Notes: generated by a model not told the origin, from the letters alone. DNA of 64,000 nucleotides from Parietichytrium sp. I65-24A (GCA_012862575.1 BLSF01000016.1:496001-560000); one strand, 5' to 3'. Positions 39,653 to 51,626 are shown, numbered from the stretch's first letter. A program made the numbers and translations.

Positions 39653-42546
39653 CCTGCGCTCCACAGAGCTAAAGTTTCTCTACTTGGAATGATTAGTACA
39701 ATGCTGTACCCTTACAGTTAGCCACAGAGACCGACCGTGCTCCTTCCTCCTCCCTTCCGAACTACGCTACTTGATTGGCAGTGAGAAAGAAAAGAATGAA
39801 AGAAAGAACTTGTGGAAAAAAAATTGTCTTGATGAACAAGGTACACACCTCCCGGTGCTATGCCAAGTAATAGTACTCTAGGCGACGTTAGCCCCACAAC
39901 ACGTGATTCGTTTCTGCCTTCTCCTGAAGATTGGAGCAGGTCGTGTCTACGCGAAAGTCATACGAATAACTAGCGAGACCGCACTATTCCGAGAATTCTC
40001 GGTTTTGGCGAGACTAGAATCTCGTTATGTATACATAAGACACTTCCCTCTAGATGCTCAGCTTAGACGGTCTTATCAGTACTTCGGTCTAGCCGCGAGT
40101 TGCCGGGGATGCTGGCTCGATTGGTCCCTAGCACTGGATAATAAACACTACTTGTAGGGAACGTTCTGGAACAGAGGCTTAGTTTCCGGAGCTGCGCCAC
40201 ACTGCTGACCCGATTGCAGATTACGAAATAGCAAAATCTGCAACGTGAGCAGAACAGCACTTTTACCTCACCCGCTAATTTATTTTCATTTATTCGGCGA
40301 GGCGTTTGGGTCCAGACTGTCCAGTTTCCTCGAATGGGCTCGAAGGCTCTAAAAACGCTCGAAAAATTGCACAACTCTGTGTGCTTCGCAGCGTTCGTAG
40401 CGGCTGGCTGCACGGCAGTAGAGTCTGGTTATCCTGCAGTAGAAGTTTCTCGCGAAAGTTACAAAAGCTTGAAACGATTTGGTTTCCTTTCTTGTCCACT
40501 CGGAATCCGCACAAAGTCTGCTGAACAGTGCATCATTGCATGATTTAGTTTGTTCGTGGCTGTGGTTGGGTTGTCGGGTTGTTGGGTCGAATTAAATTTA
40601 GAGAGAGCTATTTCTTTTTCCTCACTGGTTTTTTAACGATTCGGATGTTTGTTCAAGTTGAGGTAAGCGCTGCCACTATGAATTTTCGCATCACTGCCGC
40701 ACTTTTCGCCCCTACTGCGCGTGCCGAGAACCACGAAAGTTGTGTGGCCGGCCCATCGTCAAGCCAGGTATGACAAAGCGCGGGCCCGACTCCGAAAATT
40801 GCCTTGCATTGCAGTCGCGGCAAAAGGTACAGAGTAGTGCAGTTCAGCGGGGATATCGCAGGGAACTGGAAGTTTGGTTGTAGTTTTTCGATGTCGCTCC
40901 TTCTGCGTCCTGCTTTCGTCTGCCGGCAATTATGGCCCTCATCATGATTCCTAATGAGGCAGCGATAGTCAGCGCCACAACTCGGAAGACGTGGCTTAGC
41001 TTGCAACGCGGAGGGAGACGCGTTCTCGCAACTCTCGCAACCTGCATTTCATTGAACCTTCATTGAGGTCGGCAAATACACTGAGACAGCGGCCCTCCGC
41101 TCCAGTATGGTGCGGCCTAGCCTGCTCCCTGGCGCTTCTCGGCGCACATGGACACTTGCCACTTGAGGCTTGGTCTTACCCAAATTGTTGGAGGTTGCTT
41201 CAATGACAAGATCGTTGTGGCAAGGCTTACCGTGCCAAGAGTGCCAAGCACACTTCCTTTCTCTTCTTTCTCTTCTTTCTATTCTATTCTATTCTATCAA
41301 AAAAATATGTAAATAAGAACAAAAACAAATGCAAAAGAAAACGTCACCTCTTTTCTTTCTATTCGCTAGCGTTTGTTCGTTGGAAGTCACAATGTATTTG
41401 GAAGCGGGTGCATAGGATCGCGGCGTTGAGGGTGTTGAGAGCCACGAAGAGCTTTTGCTGTGACCGTGCCACAAGAGTCATGTCATGTCATACCATGCCT
41501 TGTCGGCCAGGACTCGCAGACCAATGCTGTTCATGGAGAAAAGAAAGCCGTGAGCATAAATTTCCTGTTGAGAAGAAAAGAAGGAACAAGCTCGAAATCA
41601 TGCTTGCTTGTATCTTCCTGCCGTCGCAATCTTGCATCGTTCGATGGATCTATGCAATCTTGGCCAGAGACTGTTTTTCTTTCTTTCTTTCTTTCCTCAA
41701 CTCCACATCATCACAACAATGAAAACTGAGCTTGCGCTGCCTCTTGCCAAATGTTTTTTTTTTTTTAAATGGGTATACTCACTCTGCGACAAGCAAGCAC
41801 GCGCGACGGATCTATTGCAGTTGTTTTTCCTCCGCGTAGCTCTTTCTTCCTTCCTTCCTTGCACGTTGACTGCCAGTGTGAATCAATCAATCAGAAGCGC
41901 TCAGTGTTCACTCACTGTCATGTCAGTAAGAGTGGCCCTCCTTCCTCCTTTTCCTCCTCCTCCTTCTTCTTCTTCTTCTTCTCCTCTTCTTCACGTCAAT
42001 CTCACACATGTGAACTCCGAACTCAGAAAGAAAGAAAGAAAGGCAGAAAGAAGAACTCGCTGTCAACTCGCTTTACATCCCAATCAACACTGCGAATTGT
42101 GACCGTGCAGTGGTCATCATGATCTCCTCCGAATCCGAAAGGTGTAAGTTACAGCAGCATCTCTGAATTCTGAATTCTGATGATCTTCTCAAAAATCAAA
42201 AGTTTTGGGCTTGACATGGCTTGACGCGAGAATCAATACTGTACTAGTACTGACATTAATGCCAACCTACCAGCCTCCCTTCTTCTTTCTGTGGGCAAAG
42301 CGCCACTTTACTTTGATGAGTCCAAAAAATCTCGAGGATTTTGGAGTGGGCGCGTTTTGATGACGGGAGCCAGCGCCGCCCGTGTCCGGTGTCAACTTCC
42401 TGCGGGTGGCGCGACTCTGGAGCCCCACCAGACACAGGGCAACATGGTAGCGTATGAGGAAATATAGCAATATACAGATACCGGATGAAACGTAGTTTTA
42501 AATAAGCTTCACACCGGAACGCATTGATGGGTTGGAGTGCAAGGTG

Positions 42547-42606
42547 GGTGCAATTAGTGCAATTATGTGCAATTATGTGCAATTATGTGCAATTAGAGTG
42601 CAATTT
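42547..42606. repeat. GTGCAATTAT tandem repeat
   Basis: About five to six units of 9-11 bp with a GTGCAATTA core. Confidence 0.9.
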
Positions 42607-43629
42607 TGTTCACAGTCAATTTAAAGAGTGCAGTCCCAGCCTGAGTCACAATAACTGCTGCCATGGCCGCCCATTCCACTTAGACGAAGAAAAAGGGAAG
42701 CAAGGACTTGCAGCCCCTGCTCACTCGACGCTAATGTGGTGTGACACAAACGGAAATTTGCTTTAGTATTCGAGTTGCGCAGAGCGCTAATCGAGGGTTG
42801 CAACGTCCCACTGGGACAACTCTGAACTCTCAACAATGGAATATCTTATCGCCATGTCTTTTACGAGGCAGGGTTTCGGCAAAGCGTAAGGCATATAGAA
42901 ATTAAAACAAGAAATGTGGGGGAACAGGCGCGCGAAGGAAACCAGTCAAAGGGCTTATAATTCGACGATTTTAGGTTGAGTCTTTCGAGCAGTCAGTCAC
43001 ATTTGAAAGTTTTGAAAGAGTCAAAAGCTGTAGATGCAAGCGCACTGTCGAGAAGAAAGAAGCTCATCGCATGCACAGAATGCACAGTCCGCCGAGGTGA
43101 GGGAACAGTACTCAGTACTCAGTGCTGATGCAGCTGATGCAGCTGATGCAAAAGAAACCGAGTTAGAACTGACCGCTCTGCTTGCTAGCTCTGCCAGTTC
43201 TGCCAGTGCTGTGAATTTAAAAACGCCACATTCAACTTTTCACCGAGTCAATTTTGGGCCTTTGGGCCTTTTGGGCAGTGAGCGACTGGCGAAGACTCCG
43301 ACAAGCTTAGCGAAGATAGCGAGTTCTGATGTACTGTCTGGCTGTCTTTAAGTTTCACATTCGCCAAGAGAGAATCGTTCGCGTGCATCAAGTATTCCTT
43401 GCGCCCCTTCCTTACCTTCCTTCCATCAATCAATTCTCACAATCAATCTCAATCAATCATAATCAATCAATTGAAATCAAACAATCAAAACCTTCCGTTC
43501 GTCGTGCTCAGTGCTAGCTGGCTAGACTAAAGTGCTGCACGAGTAGCTAACTACCAAGAGAAGTGTGGCAGCAGGACCACTAGTCCTCGCGTACTCGTCA
43601 TTAGCGGCAGCAAAAAGATATGGAGTGGA

Positions 43630-43658
43630 GGGTAGATACTTGCAGGAGGTATCTACCC
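43630..43658. repeat. Perfect 10 bp hairpin upstream of H+-PPase
   Basis: GGGTAGATAC pairs with GTATCTACCC across a 9-base loop, about 310 bp before the H+-PPase start codon. Confidence 0.6.
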
Positions 43659-43722
43659 TGAGGGATAAGAAATGTTAGCGGAGTGGTAGACGGGGGCAGT
43701 GGGCGCTATCCCTGATCAAAGA

Positions 43723-43764
43723 GATAGATAGATAATGATAGATAGATAGATAGATAGATGGATA
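43723..43764. repeat. GATA microsatellite
   Basis: About ten GATA units with one interruption, 200 bp upstream of the H+-PPase start. Confidence 0.95.
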
Positions 43765-43967
43765 TTGGAGAGAAGAGAGGTTCTAAAATAAGAGGCAAGA
43801 AGGGAGCAGAGTTGGGCGTGCGGGCGGGCGCAAAATAGGAGCGGCGAGGAGGAGAAAAGTGAGCCAGTTAAGAAGCAAGTAAGGAAGCGCGGACAGGAAA
43901 GAGTTAGTTGCCTCGGAGGCGGTAGATCTGGAGCTTGGAAGGGAGGAAAGGAGAGAGATCGGACAAG

Positions 43968-46401
43968 ATGGGTGTGGAGAGCTTGTCGTACGAGATATCC
44001 GGAGGGACGTTCCTCGCGTCTCTGCTTATTGTGGCCGCCTGCGTGGTCGGCATCGTGTTTGCGCTGATCCAGGCGGGCAAGATCCGCGCAGTGAGGATTC
44101 GCGCCATCAAGATCGATGAGAATGCCGGACACGAGGGCTCGAGCCTTGTGATGGACGACTATGGCAGCAACGGACGGGACGGCGAGAACAAGACCCACAA
44201 GCTGCAGGAGATCTACGAGGCCATCAGCGTAGGCGCCAAGTCTTTTCTGCACGCCGAGTACAAGATTTGCATCATCTTCCTCATCTTCTTTGGCGCACTG
44301 GTCTGGGTGCTCGTCGGCAGCGCAGGCAACTGCGGCCGTGGGCAATCCCTCATTCTTAAGAGCGACCTCAACATGGAAGGCAGCTGCTGGCACGAGGGGA
44401 CATTCACTGCCATCTCATTCCTCATCGGCGGTGTTACCAGTATCATCAGCGGATACCTCGGCATGATGATCGCCGTGTACACCAACGCTCGCTGCACAAC
44501 TTGCGCACAGATCGGCTGGACCGAAGCATTCAACGCAGCCTTCCGCGGAGGCGCTGTGATGGGATTCTGCCTGTGCTCGCTTGCTCTCGCCGTCCTCTTC
44601 GCCCTTATCACCGTTCTCTCCTGGTGGTTCGTTGACTACGATGAGGCAACCGACCAGACCGCCAACCTCTTCGTGTACAAGGTACTCTTCGAGGTCATCA
44701 GCGGATACGGTCTCGGGGGCTCCACCATTGCTCTCTTCGGACGTGTCGGAGGAGGTATCTACACCAAGGCCGCAGACGTTGGTGCTGACTTGGTCGGAAA
44801 GGTCGAGAAGGATATTCCCGAGGATGACCCTCGCAACCCAGCCACCATCGCTGACAACGTCGGTGACAACGTCGGAGATGTCGCTGGAATGGGTGCCGAT
44901 TTGTTCGGATCGTTCGCCGAGGCCACTTGCGCTGCTCTTGTTCTTTCTTCCGTGTCGCCGCAGCTCCAGGCAAACTGGGGCTCCATGCTCTTCCCTCTCC
45001 TGATCAGCGCTGCCGGAATCCTTGTCTGCTTCGCGACCAGCTTTGTGGCCACTGACTTTAGCCCAGTGCGCAAGGAGAGCGACGTGGAGCACGTCCTCAA
45101 GATGCAGCTCATCCTATCCACCGTCTTTATCACTCCAGTAGTGTTCGTGCTCGCTCTGATGTTCTTGCCATCCTCTTTCTGTGTGGCAATGCCTGGCCAG
45201 GAGTGCACCGACGACACCACCGCGACCTGGTTTGGCGCGTTCCTTTGCATTGCGTCTGGGCTTTGGGCTGGACTCGCAACCGGCCTCATCACCGAGTACT
45301 ACACCTCCCACTCGTACACTCCAGTGCGCGAGGTTGCCGATGCTTGCAAGACTGGAGCTGCCACGAACGTCATCTACGGACTTGCTCTTGGATACAAGTC
45401 TGTCATTATCCCAGTTCTTGCACTCGGAGCGACCATCTTCTTGTCTTTCCGCTTTTGCGCCATGTACGGAATCGCTCTCGCTGCCCTCGGCATGCTCTCC
45501 TCGCTCTCCATTGGTCTTACCATTGATGCGTACGGTCCAATCTGCGACAACGCCGGAGGTATTGCAGAGATGGCTGAGCTGGGATCCAGCGTGCGCCACA
45601 TTACCGACACCCTGGACGCCGCTGGAAACACCACTGCTGCCATCGGCAAAGGATTTGCAATTGGCAGCGCTGCTCTCGTGTCTTTGGCTTTGTACGGAGC
45701 CTTTGTGTCCCGTATCGGCGCTACAACCGTGGACATTCTCGAGCCAATTGTGATCGTGTTTTTGCTCTATGGCTCTATGCTCCCATACTGGTTCAGCGCC
45801 ATGACCATGAAGAGTGTTGGTATTGCTGCCCGTGAAATGGTCGTGGAGGTGCGCGAGCAGTTTGCCCGCATCCCAGGTCTCATGGAAGGAACCGCAAAGC
45901 CTGACTACGAGCGTTGCGTTGCCATCTCCACCAAGGCTTCTCTGCGCGAGATGATTGCTCCTGGCGCACTCGTCATCCTCTCGCCGATCGTGACTGGATT
46001 CTTCTTCGGAGTGCATGCTCTCACTGGTCTGCTTGCTGGCGGCCTCGTGTCCGGTGTGCAGATGGCAATCTCCTCGTCCAACACTGGAGGTGCTTGGGAC
46101 AACGCCAAGAAGTACATTGTAAGTTATTGCGAAGATTGTGTATACATATGTAAAATGTGTATGTTTTATTAACATGGTGATGGACTGCGATGAACAGGAA
46201 ACCGGCATGCTCGGTGGCAAGGGATCTGAGGCGCACAAGGCTGCCGTTATCGGAGACACCGTTGGAGACCCACTCAAGGATACCAGCGGCCCAGCCCTCA
46301 ATATTCTCATGAAGCTCATGGCAATCATCAGTCTCGTCTTTGCAGACTTTTTCGTCGCCCATGCTCTTCCAGCTGGGGCTCCGTGGGCTGGCTACCACTA
46401 A
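43968..46401 (+). CDS. K+-dependent H+-translocating pyrophosphatase, two exons
   Basis: A type I vacuolar-type membrane pump that uses pyrophosphate to move protons. Exon 1 is 43968-46118 and exon 2 46198-46401; joined they give 784 aa with about 16 membrane helices. The substrate site is clear: [11 protein letters not shown] (about 270-280), [17 protein letters not shown] and [12 protein letters not shown] (to about 310). Exon 2 supplies the equally conserved [20 protein letters not shown] and the last helix. The [14 protein letters not shown] stretch (about 553) has Ala where K+-independent pumps have Lys, so the K+-dependent class is expected. The start is the first ATG; the frame upstream begins with TTG. 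A purine-rich leader precedes it. Plant pumps are near 760-770 aa; the extra length includes a charged loop (about 48-80). Confidence 0.95.
46119..46197 (+). other. H+-PPase intron, 79 bp
   Basis: GTAAGT donor and GAACAG acceptor, phase 0. Splicing joins KKYI to ETGMLGGKG and restores the conserved C-terminus. Read through, it stops after 18 residues. GGTGATGGACTGC near its end resembles the MCTS1 intron's end. Confidence 0.93.
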
Positions 46402-46706
46402 TTTATTCGATTCCCCGCTTTTTTAATTAAACACAAGATTATCGAAAAAAGAAGGGTCGACGCTTTTACGAAGTTTGCGTTTGGGGTTGGGTTTCTTGTT
46501 TCGTCCCGAGTCCCGAGTCCCGAGACCCTCCTCAACTGACTGTCAAAGTCAAGTGCGTCCAATATGTCTCTTGCACAGAGCCAGACAGCGTTGAAAAAAA
46601 AAGAAAAGAAATAAAAGTCAGGAGCACGCTGTTGCCGGCCTAGGTCTCTTCCGGAAGCGCAAAACAAATTTTTGAGCGAGAGACCACCAGGACTGGCTTC
46701 GCCAAA
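46402..46706. other. Convergent spacer, about 300 bp
   Basis: Holds the 3' ends of the H+-PPase gene and the WIEFVD gene, and a short CCCGAGT tandem near 46505-46525. Confidence 0.5.
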
Positions 46707-47771
46707 TCACGTGTCGAGCTCCTTGAACCAAAAGTTGGGAGGTGGTTTGCGGATGGGCACGCACTGATGGCGTATGGTCCTTCCCTTGCGGCGCAGCTTA
46801 TCGAGCACCTTGTTGGTCTCGTAGTAGACGCCGGTGTACTTGTCCAACACGAGCTTCTTGCCGCGCTCCTTGCGCTGCTTCCTGTACAGGTATTGCGGCT
46901 CGTAACCTGGGTAAACGGACATGTCCACGAATTCAATCCACTGAAAAAGGTGGTCCACCGCGCGCAAGCAGAACATGGCGCAGTAAAAGATATTGATACC
47001 CCTTGCCAGGAAAGCGCCGCGGTGGCGCGCCACTACAGCCGCGACCGCGTCGCTGTCCCACAGCGAGCTCTTGCCCCTGCCCTTCTTCTGCTCCGGCAGC
47101 CCCGCTAGGTCCACCTTGAGCTGCTCCAGCTCGAGCCCGCAGTCGGCGCTGGCCAAGATCCCGTTCAGCCGCTCGCCGTGCTGCAGCTCGCGCCCGCCGC
47201 GGTCCTGCGGCACGAGCTTGAGCAAGCCAACGTCTGGGAATGCGACCAGCAGAGTGTCCGCTGCGCCCAGGCAGATGCACACAGACATGAGGAACGTGCG
47301 ATTCACGTCCCAGCGGCTCTGGTACTCGGGCGGCGCGGTGGCGCGGTCCACAAACTCGATCCAGCGGTCAAACACCGGCAGATGCGACCGCGGGTCGATG
47401 CGCGGCCGATGGCACGCCTTGGCCTCGATTCTGGCGGCGTCGTCGCCCTGCGCCATCTCGAACTCCAGCAGCGTCAAGCCAATGCTCAGGAACGCCAAGA
47501 AGCTCTCGCGTTCCGACGCGGACGCCATGCGTTCCGACCAGTACCTTTCGCGCTGCAGCGCTCGCTCCTTCTTGCCCGCTCGCCGCTGCAGCTGCTCGTC
47601 CACCGCGCGCACCAGGCTGCGGTACTCTTCCCCGAGACCGCGGTCCTCGAACAGGCCCAGAGGGTACCGCCTCGACAGCCGAAGAACGCCCCGCTCCGAC
47701 ACCACCGCCTGGCACACAACGCCCGCCGGCACCTGCACCTCGCCCTCGCAAACGCTCATTCCGCGAAGCAT
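46707..47771 (-). CDS. Unknown protein with duplicated WIEFVD motif
   Basis: A 354 aa intronless protein that I cannot place. Two stretches look like copies of one unit: FDRWIEFVDRATAPPEYQ (134-151) and LFQWIEFVDMSVYPGYEPQ (275-293). Each sits next to a hydrophobic, Cys-containing segment (FLMSVCICLGAADTLL at 160-175 and INIFYCAMFCLRAVDHLF at 259-276). The N-terminus is Arg-rich, the C-terminus basic (RKQRKERGKK) and ends RKPPPNFWFKELDT. The hydrophobic parts are rather short for membrane helices. Two start codons are possible: 47771 (MLRGM) and 47759 (MSVCEG). High coding GC and good codon structure support a real gene. The leader is a GA repeat on the coding strand. Confidence 0.75.
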   Translation of the reverse strand: MLRGMSVCEGEVQVPAGVVCQAVVSERGVLRLSRRYPLGLFEDRGLGEEYRSLVRAVDEQLQRRAGKKERALQRERYWSERMASASERESFLAFLSIGLTLLEFEMAQGDDAARIEAKACHRPRIDPRSHLPVFDRWIEFVDRATAPPEYQSRWDVNRTFLMSVCICLGAADTLLVAFPDVGLLKLVPQDRGGRELQHGERLNGILASADCGLELEQLKVDLAGLPEQKKGRGKSSLWDSDAVAAVVARHRGAFLARGINIFYCAMFCLRAVDHLFQWIEFVDMSVYPGYEPQYLYRKQRKERGKKLVLDKYTGVYYETNKVLDKLRRKGRTIRHQCVPIRKPPPNFWFKELDT

Positions 47772-47776
47772 CCCGC

Positions 47777-47809
47777 CTCTCTCTCTCTCTCTCTCTGTCT
47801 CTGTCTCTG

Positions 47810-47841
<32 letters not shown>

Positions 47842-47850
47842 CCTCTCCCT
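47777..47850. repeat. (CT)n / (CTGTCT)n microsatellite
   Basis: Pure CT, then about five CTGTCT units, then CT again; immediately upstream of the WIEFVD gene, so GA-rich in its leader. Confidence 0.95.
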
Positions 47851-47876
47851 GCCGCTCTGACTTGGCAACGCCGGAC

Positions 47877-47955
47877 TTGTGGGGAAGCTGTTTTGGAGTT
47901 GTGGGGAAGCTGTGGGGAGTTTGTGGGGAAGTTGTGGGTGGGAGTTTGTGGAGGT
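47877..47955. repeat. G-rich repeat, GTGGGGAAGCTGT type
   Basis: About six imperfect units of TTGTGGGGAAG/GTTGTGGG; a possible G-quadruplex former on the plus strand. Confidence 0.7.
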
Positions 47956-48208
47956 TGGGTAGTGGGCCGTTAGAGAGGAGGTTGGGAGGCTGGTGGGGAC
48001 GCGCAGGAGGTGCGGGAGGTGTGGGAGGCGCGGGAGAGAAAGGTAGTGGGGAGGCGAGGGTGTTGCTGCGCGGAGTGGATGGGATGTGTTTGTTTGGTGA
48101 GTGGAGGGATGCGGCAAGGCGTAGGGGAAAGGGGCGCTTGATGTTGGTCTTGGTCTTGACTGATGGTTGAGGTTTGTGTTGGTTCGTTTTGGTTCGCTTC
48201 CCGCAGAG

Positions 48209-48258
48209 GTTTGTTTGTTTGTTTGTTTGTTTTGTTTGTTTGTTTGTTTGTTTGTTTT
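48209..48258. repeat. (GTTT)n microsatellite
   Basis: About 12 GTTT units with one extra T. Confidence 0.95.
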
Positions 48259-50277
48259 CCAACGCTTGCTCAGAGTTCGTGTAGTTCGTGTGATTGCCAG
48301 CAGTCGATGCTGAGTGTCTGATGATTTCCGCCGGATCGCTCTCAAGAAAGGGCTTCGAAGCGTTCTGGTGAGCTGAACGAGAATATTTGTAAAAGTTAAA
48401 AGTACGTTTGTTGCAAATGCACTCGTGCACGGAGTGAACTAGTTCATTGTGCTGAATTGGATGAATTCGCGCGCTGGACTTGCGGCGCGTCGCATCGCAC
48501 CGGATTCCTGGCACCGTCATGGGGTTAACACATCAGCACGGAGGTGAAGGGTCATGTATCACAGTGGCCGGTTCCAGCCGGGTGAAGCAAGCAGACGCTC
48601 ACTTTCCAGATTACCATTTATTGTCGAACGATGCGGGAAGATACATAAGAACGCGTCTCTCAGTTATTCTCGACTGCAGATGAACTGGCACTGCACTGAA
48701 ATGAAACCAGCGATGCCGCTCAGTTCGAAGTGGCTTGACACGCGTTCGCTATGGAATGGGTGAATGAATGGTGTGCGTTGAGCGGTTTAGGTCTCTTGAA
48801 GCACCGGGGGTGAATTTTATAGCGAGTTTGAGATTGGCACTGGGTCGGCTATGTGAAGCTATTTCAACTTATGTAACAAGGACGAGCTCAACTTGCAATG
48901 GCAGTGGCCCTTGATCAAAGAGTTGTACACGCGCGAGTCGTGGTCTTTTGGGAATGGGGCAATCAAACGTAGAAAGGTGCGAAGTCAGACTGTGGCGTTG
49001 CCGTGAAGACCTGAAATAAACGCGTTCCCAATTTGGGCAGCTCGGCGGGCACGATATGTAAGACAAGTGTGTCTTTTCATTGAGGCTATTTACGATGAGA
49101 AGTTTACGAGAAAGGTTGGTTAGAAAGCGTCGGGCTAGGCGAACGCTTGCGGGGGCAAACTTTAAGAGATCGCTAAGCGCTGTTGGCACCCACACCCAGA
49201 ACACACGGAGGAACCCGAGAGACTGAGAAGGACGAGCTGACAGCAATCGAGTATGTCTCCAATTTCCTCGTGTCAAGTTCCTCCTTTGGCCGTCTCAAAT
49301 GTCGACGACAGAGTAACAAACTGTGGCGACAACCAAGTCAGGGGGGGGCAGCAACACTATGTCTCCACAGCAATGAAGCGAGTAGTCCAAGTCGTAGGTT
49401 CAACCCCTCGAACTGGAACGATACCAACCTTGAGCGCAGAGTGCGGAGTACTTGGGTACCGGCCAACTGATTAGAAAAGTGAATTTCCTGCTGCGCTACA
49501 GTCACCTCGTCAGGTAGGTAAAATATGTGACAACACTGTACACACGATATTTCCTACTCCCGCAATAAGAGCACTGTTGAGGGAGTGACGAGGTTCAGCG
49601 GCGAAATGAAAGAACTAAAGATCTCACGCTCTACCTCTCCTTGCGCAAGTGTCAGATCCCAGCGCATATCGTGCGTCTCAAATCGCAAACGCAAAAGTCG
49701 GACGGTGAGTCGAATGGAGACACATCCCTCTTTACCGTGTGTCTCACGATGTTACACAAAGTGCAATAAAGTACTTGCAAAGGATCGCCTGTGGTCGGCC
49801 ATACAAGCAATGTTGCATATACTCGAGCTAGTAGAGTGCGACACAGGACTGATGCCGCAGAGGCATCGACTTGCGCGAGTTGAGGGATGCTCCACAACTG
49901 GAATCTTCTCATTGCCTCTACGCGCACGACTTTAACGACTTATGAGTTGCTATCGGACAGCCTGCCGCACACGAGTACTGGCAGAGTACTTTTTTACGAT
50001 CTGTGTGCATCGTGCACTAATAAAGTATGCAAACAAGCTTACGTCGCAACGCGACAGTTGAAAGTTGACATATTTCATTTGATATTTGCTTACCCCCCTC
50101 ATCAAACTCTCTGCGCCAACTTGACAGGCGCTCGTCTTGCCTCGCAAATCATGCTAGAACCTCACGCGTGAGAAGTTTCAGAGGTCTTTCAAGCTCGTGT
50201 GGGAAAGCATTTGTATAGCTATTTGTTCGTGAGACTAGGCGTCAATTGCATGTTTGAAACCGAGGGACCTAGAACCC

Positions 50278-50499
50278 ATGAAGCCGGACCAAAGAACGGC
50301 TCTGGAGTTGTTAAGCATTCGCAAGTTTCAAATAGAGCTTGAGAGAGTCAATACACAGGCCAGGAACCAGCTAAGCGCTTGTCCAACGTGCACATGCGCC
50401 TAGAATGACAGGGCCAAGCGCTACATCAGTAAGGCAGCCGCCGCGGAGCTGGAGCTTCCTTCTAAGGCAATCAAGCAGGAGCCTTTCAGTGGGGGCTGA
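50278..50499 (+). pseudogene. Possible gene remnant: one frame split by a TAG
   Basis: An ATG at 50278 opens 41 codons (MKPDQRTALELLSIRKF..., helical) to a TAG at 50401-50403. The same frame then runs 31 more codons (NDRAKRYISKAAAAELELP) to a TGA. Both halves have a helical, coding-like composition. It could be a dying gene, an exon, or chance. Family unknown. Confidence 0.2.
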
Positions 50500-51368
50500 C
50501 ATTTTTTAGAGATAATTACCTGTGCCGAGTGATTGACACGCACTCGAGGATCTACTTGCACCGGAGAACTGATCAAGGCTCTAGGGCTAGCTATATCAAC
50601 TGTTCGTCTCGCCTCAACTGTTGGACATTGTCCATGCCAGGATCACGCGCAGAGAGCCCAGGATTTGCACCGCTGTGGCAATCCCTGTTAGACGCCAAAA
50701 CCGACAGACGCGGCCATCAGCGCTGCCATGTGAACAGAGCTAGAACCCTTGGAACCCTGCGCTGAATTAGATACGTTGCATCCATATCATCAAGATTTCG
50801 CCGCACAGGAAAATTCCGTGACGCTCTGGAAATACCTTGGAAGATGGTGAAATAGGCCCAGCTTGAAACGCTCTTGCAGTAATCTGTTTCAACCTTCAAA
50901 TCCAGCGATCTTTCAGGCATCGATTTGCGCTCCTCGGAGACCATTCAAACAAAGCGGACTTTGCAACCGCTTCGTTGACCAAAAAATTCAGCCCACAAGG
51001 ACCATACATTCTGCGATGTACAGCTCCAATTCCTCCTCTGCAATCCCTCGAAATAGTTCATACAAGATATTAATACTTGCATAGCCAACGCATTTGGAGA
51101 GTTACAAAAGATGCGCATTGAAGCTAATTAGGCATTTCTGTTTAGGATAAATGATAGTTACTCGGATTCAGCGGGGCTGTTTTCTCAGCACAATTTTCTT
51201 TCTCTACCGAAAATCCTTGGCATCTTATACTAAATAATTAGGTAATACTGTATACCGATAAATTTCGCTATCTGTAGCTCATATCAGCTGGTTAGCATAA
51301 ACATTAAGGCCCAAATGGCCCTCACATAAGCTCGGTGGGGAGACGAAAGGTCTAAGAAAGCTTAGAGA

Positions 51369-51626
51369 ATGCTAGCGATTTCGTCGCGCAGTTTTGGTGC
51401 AAGTACTGAATCGCGTTTGGTGGACCAATTTGGGCATGCGAGGAAGGCCACACAGCTGGATTGGGTGGGTGTGCCAATGACTGTGGAGTCCGCCGATGTT
51501 ACAAAAGCGACTAACCGTTTTCAAAGCCTGAGGCGGCGAAGTGGAAAAGCGGCAGCACGAATTCTCGAACAACTCGGTGACAAGTTTATGTCTCTTTCCA
51601 TTCTCTCCTTCCCTCATCTTCGATGA
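51369..51626 (+). CDS. Small unknown ORF, 85 aa
   Basis: ATG-started frame with a basic helix SLRRRSGKAAARILEQLGD. No family known. It may be a first exon belonging with the frame at 51810-52040, but no good donor was identified. Confidence 0.2.
   Translation: MLAISSRSFGASTESRLVDQFGHARKATQLDWVGVPMTVESADVTKATNRFQSLRRRSGKAAARILEQLGDKFMSLSILSFPHLR

Larger units (their letters stand above)
36187..43967. other. 7.8 kb divergent spacer CCT gene / H+-pyrophosphatase
   Basis: The largest gene-free stretch in the window. It holds CT, CTT, TCAT, GTGCAATTAT and GATA repeats, a 10 bp hairpin, and many short frames with no family and no consistent codon pattern. An 86-codon Cys-rich frame at 38711 and an 89-codon frame at 39066 are the only ones worth a look. 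No tRNA or snRNA was recognised by eye. A multi-intron gene or a long non-coding RNA cannot be excluded. Confidence 0.5.

Noticed and set aside
43935-43967. TTG start giving H+-PPase an extra 11 residues
   Set aside because: The ATG at 43968 is the natural start and the extension is just the purine leader translated.
49380-49450. tRNA gene suggested by GGTTCAACCCC
   Set aside because: The flanking bases do not form a five-base T-stem and no A-box lies at the right distance.
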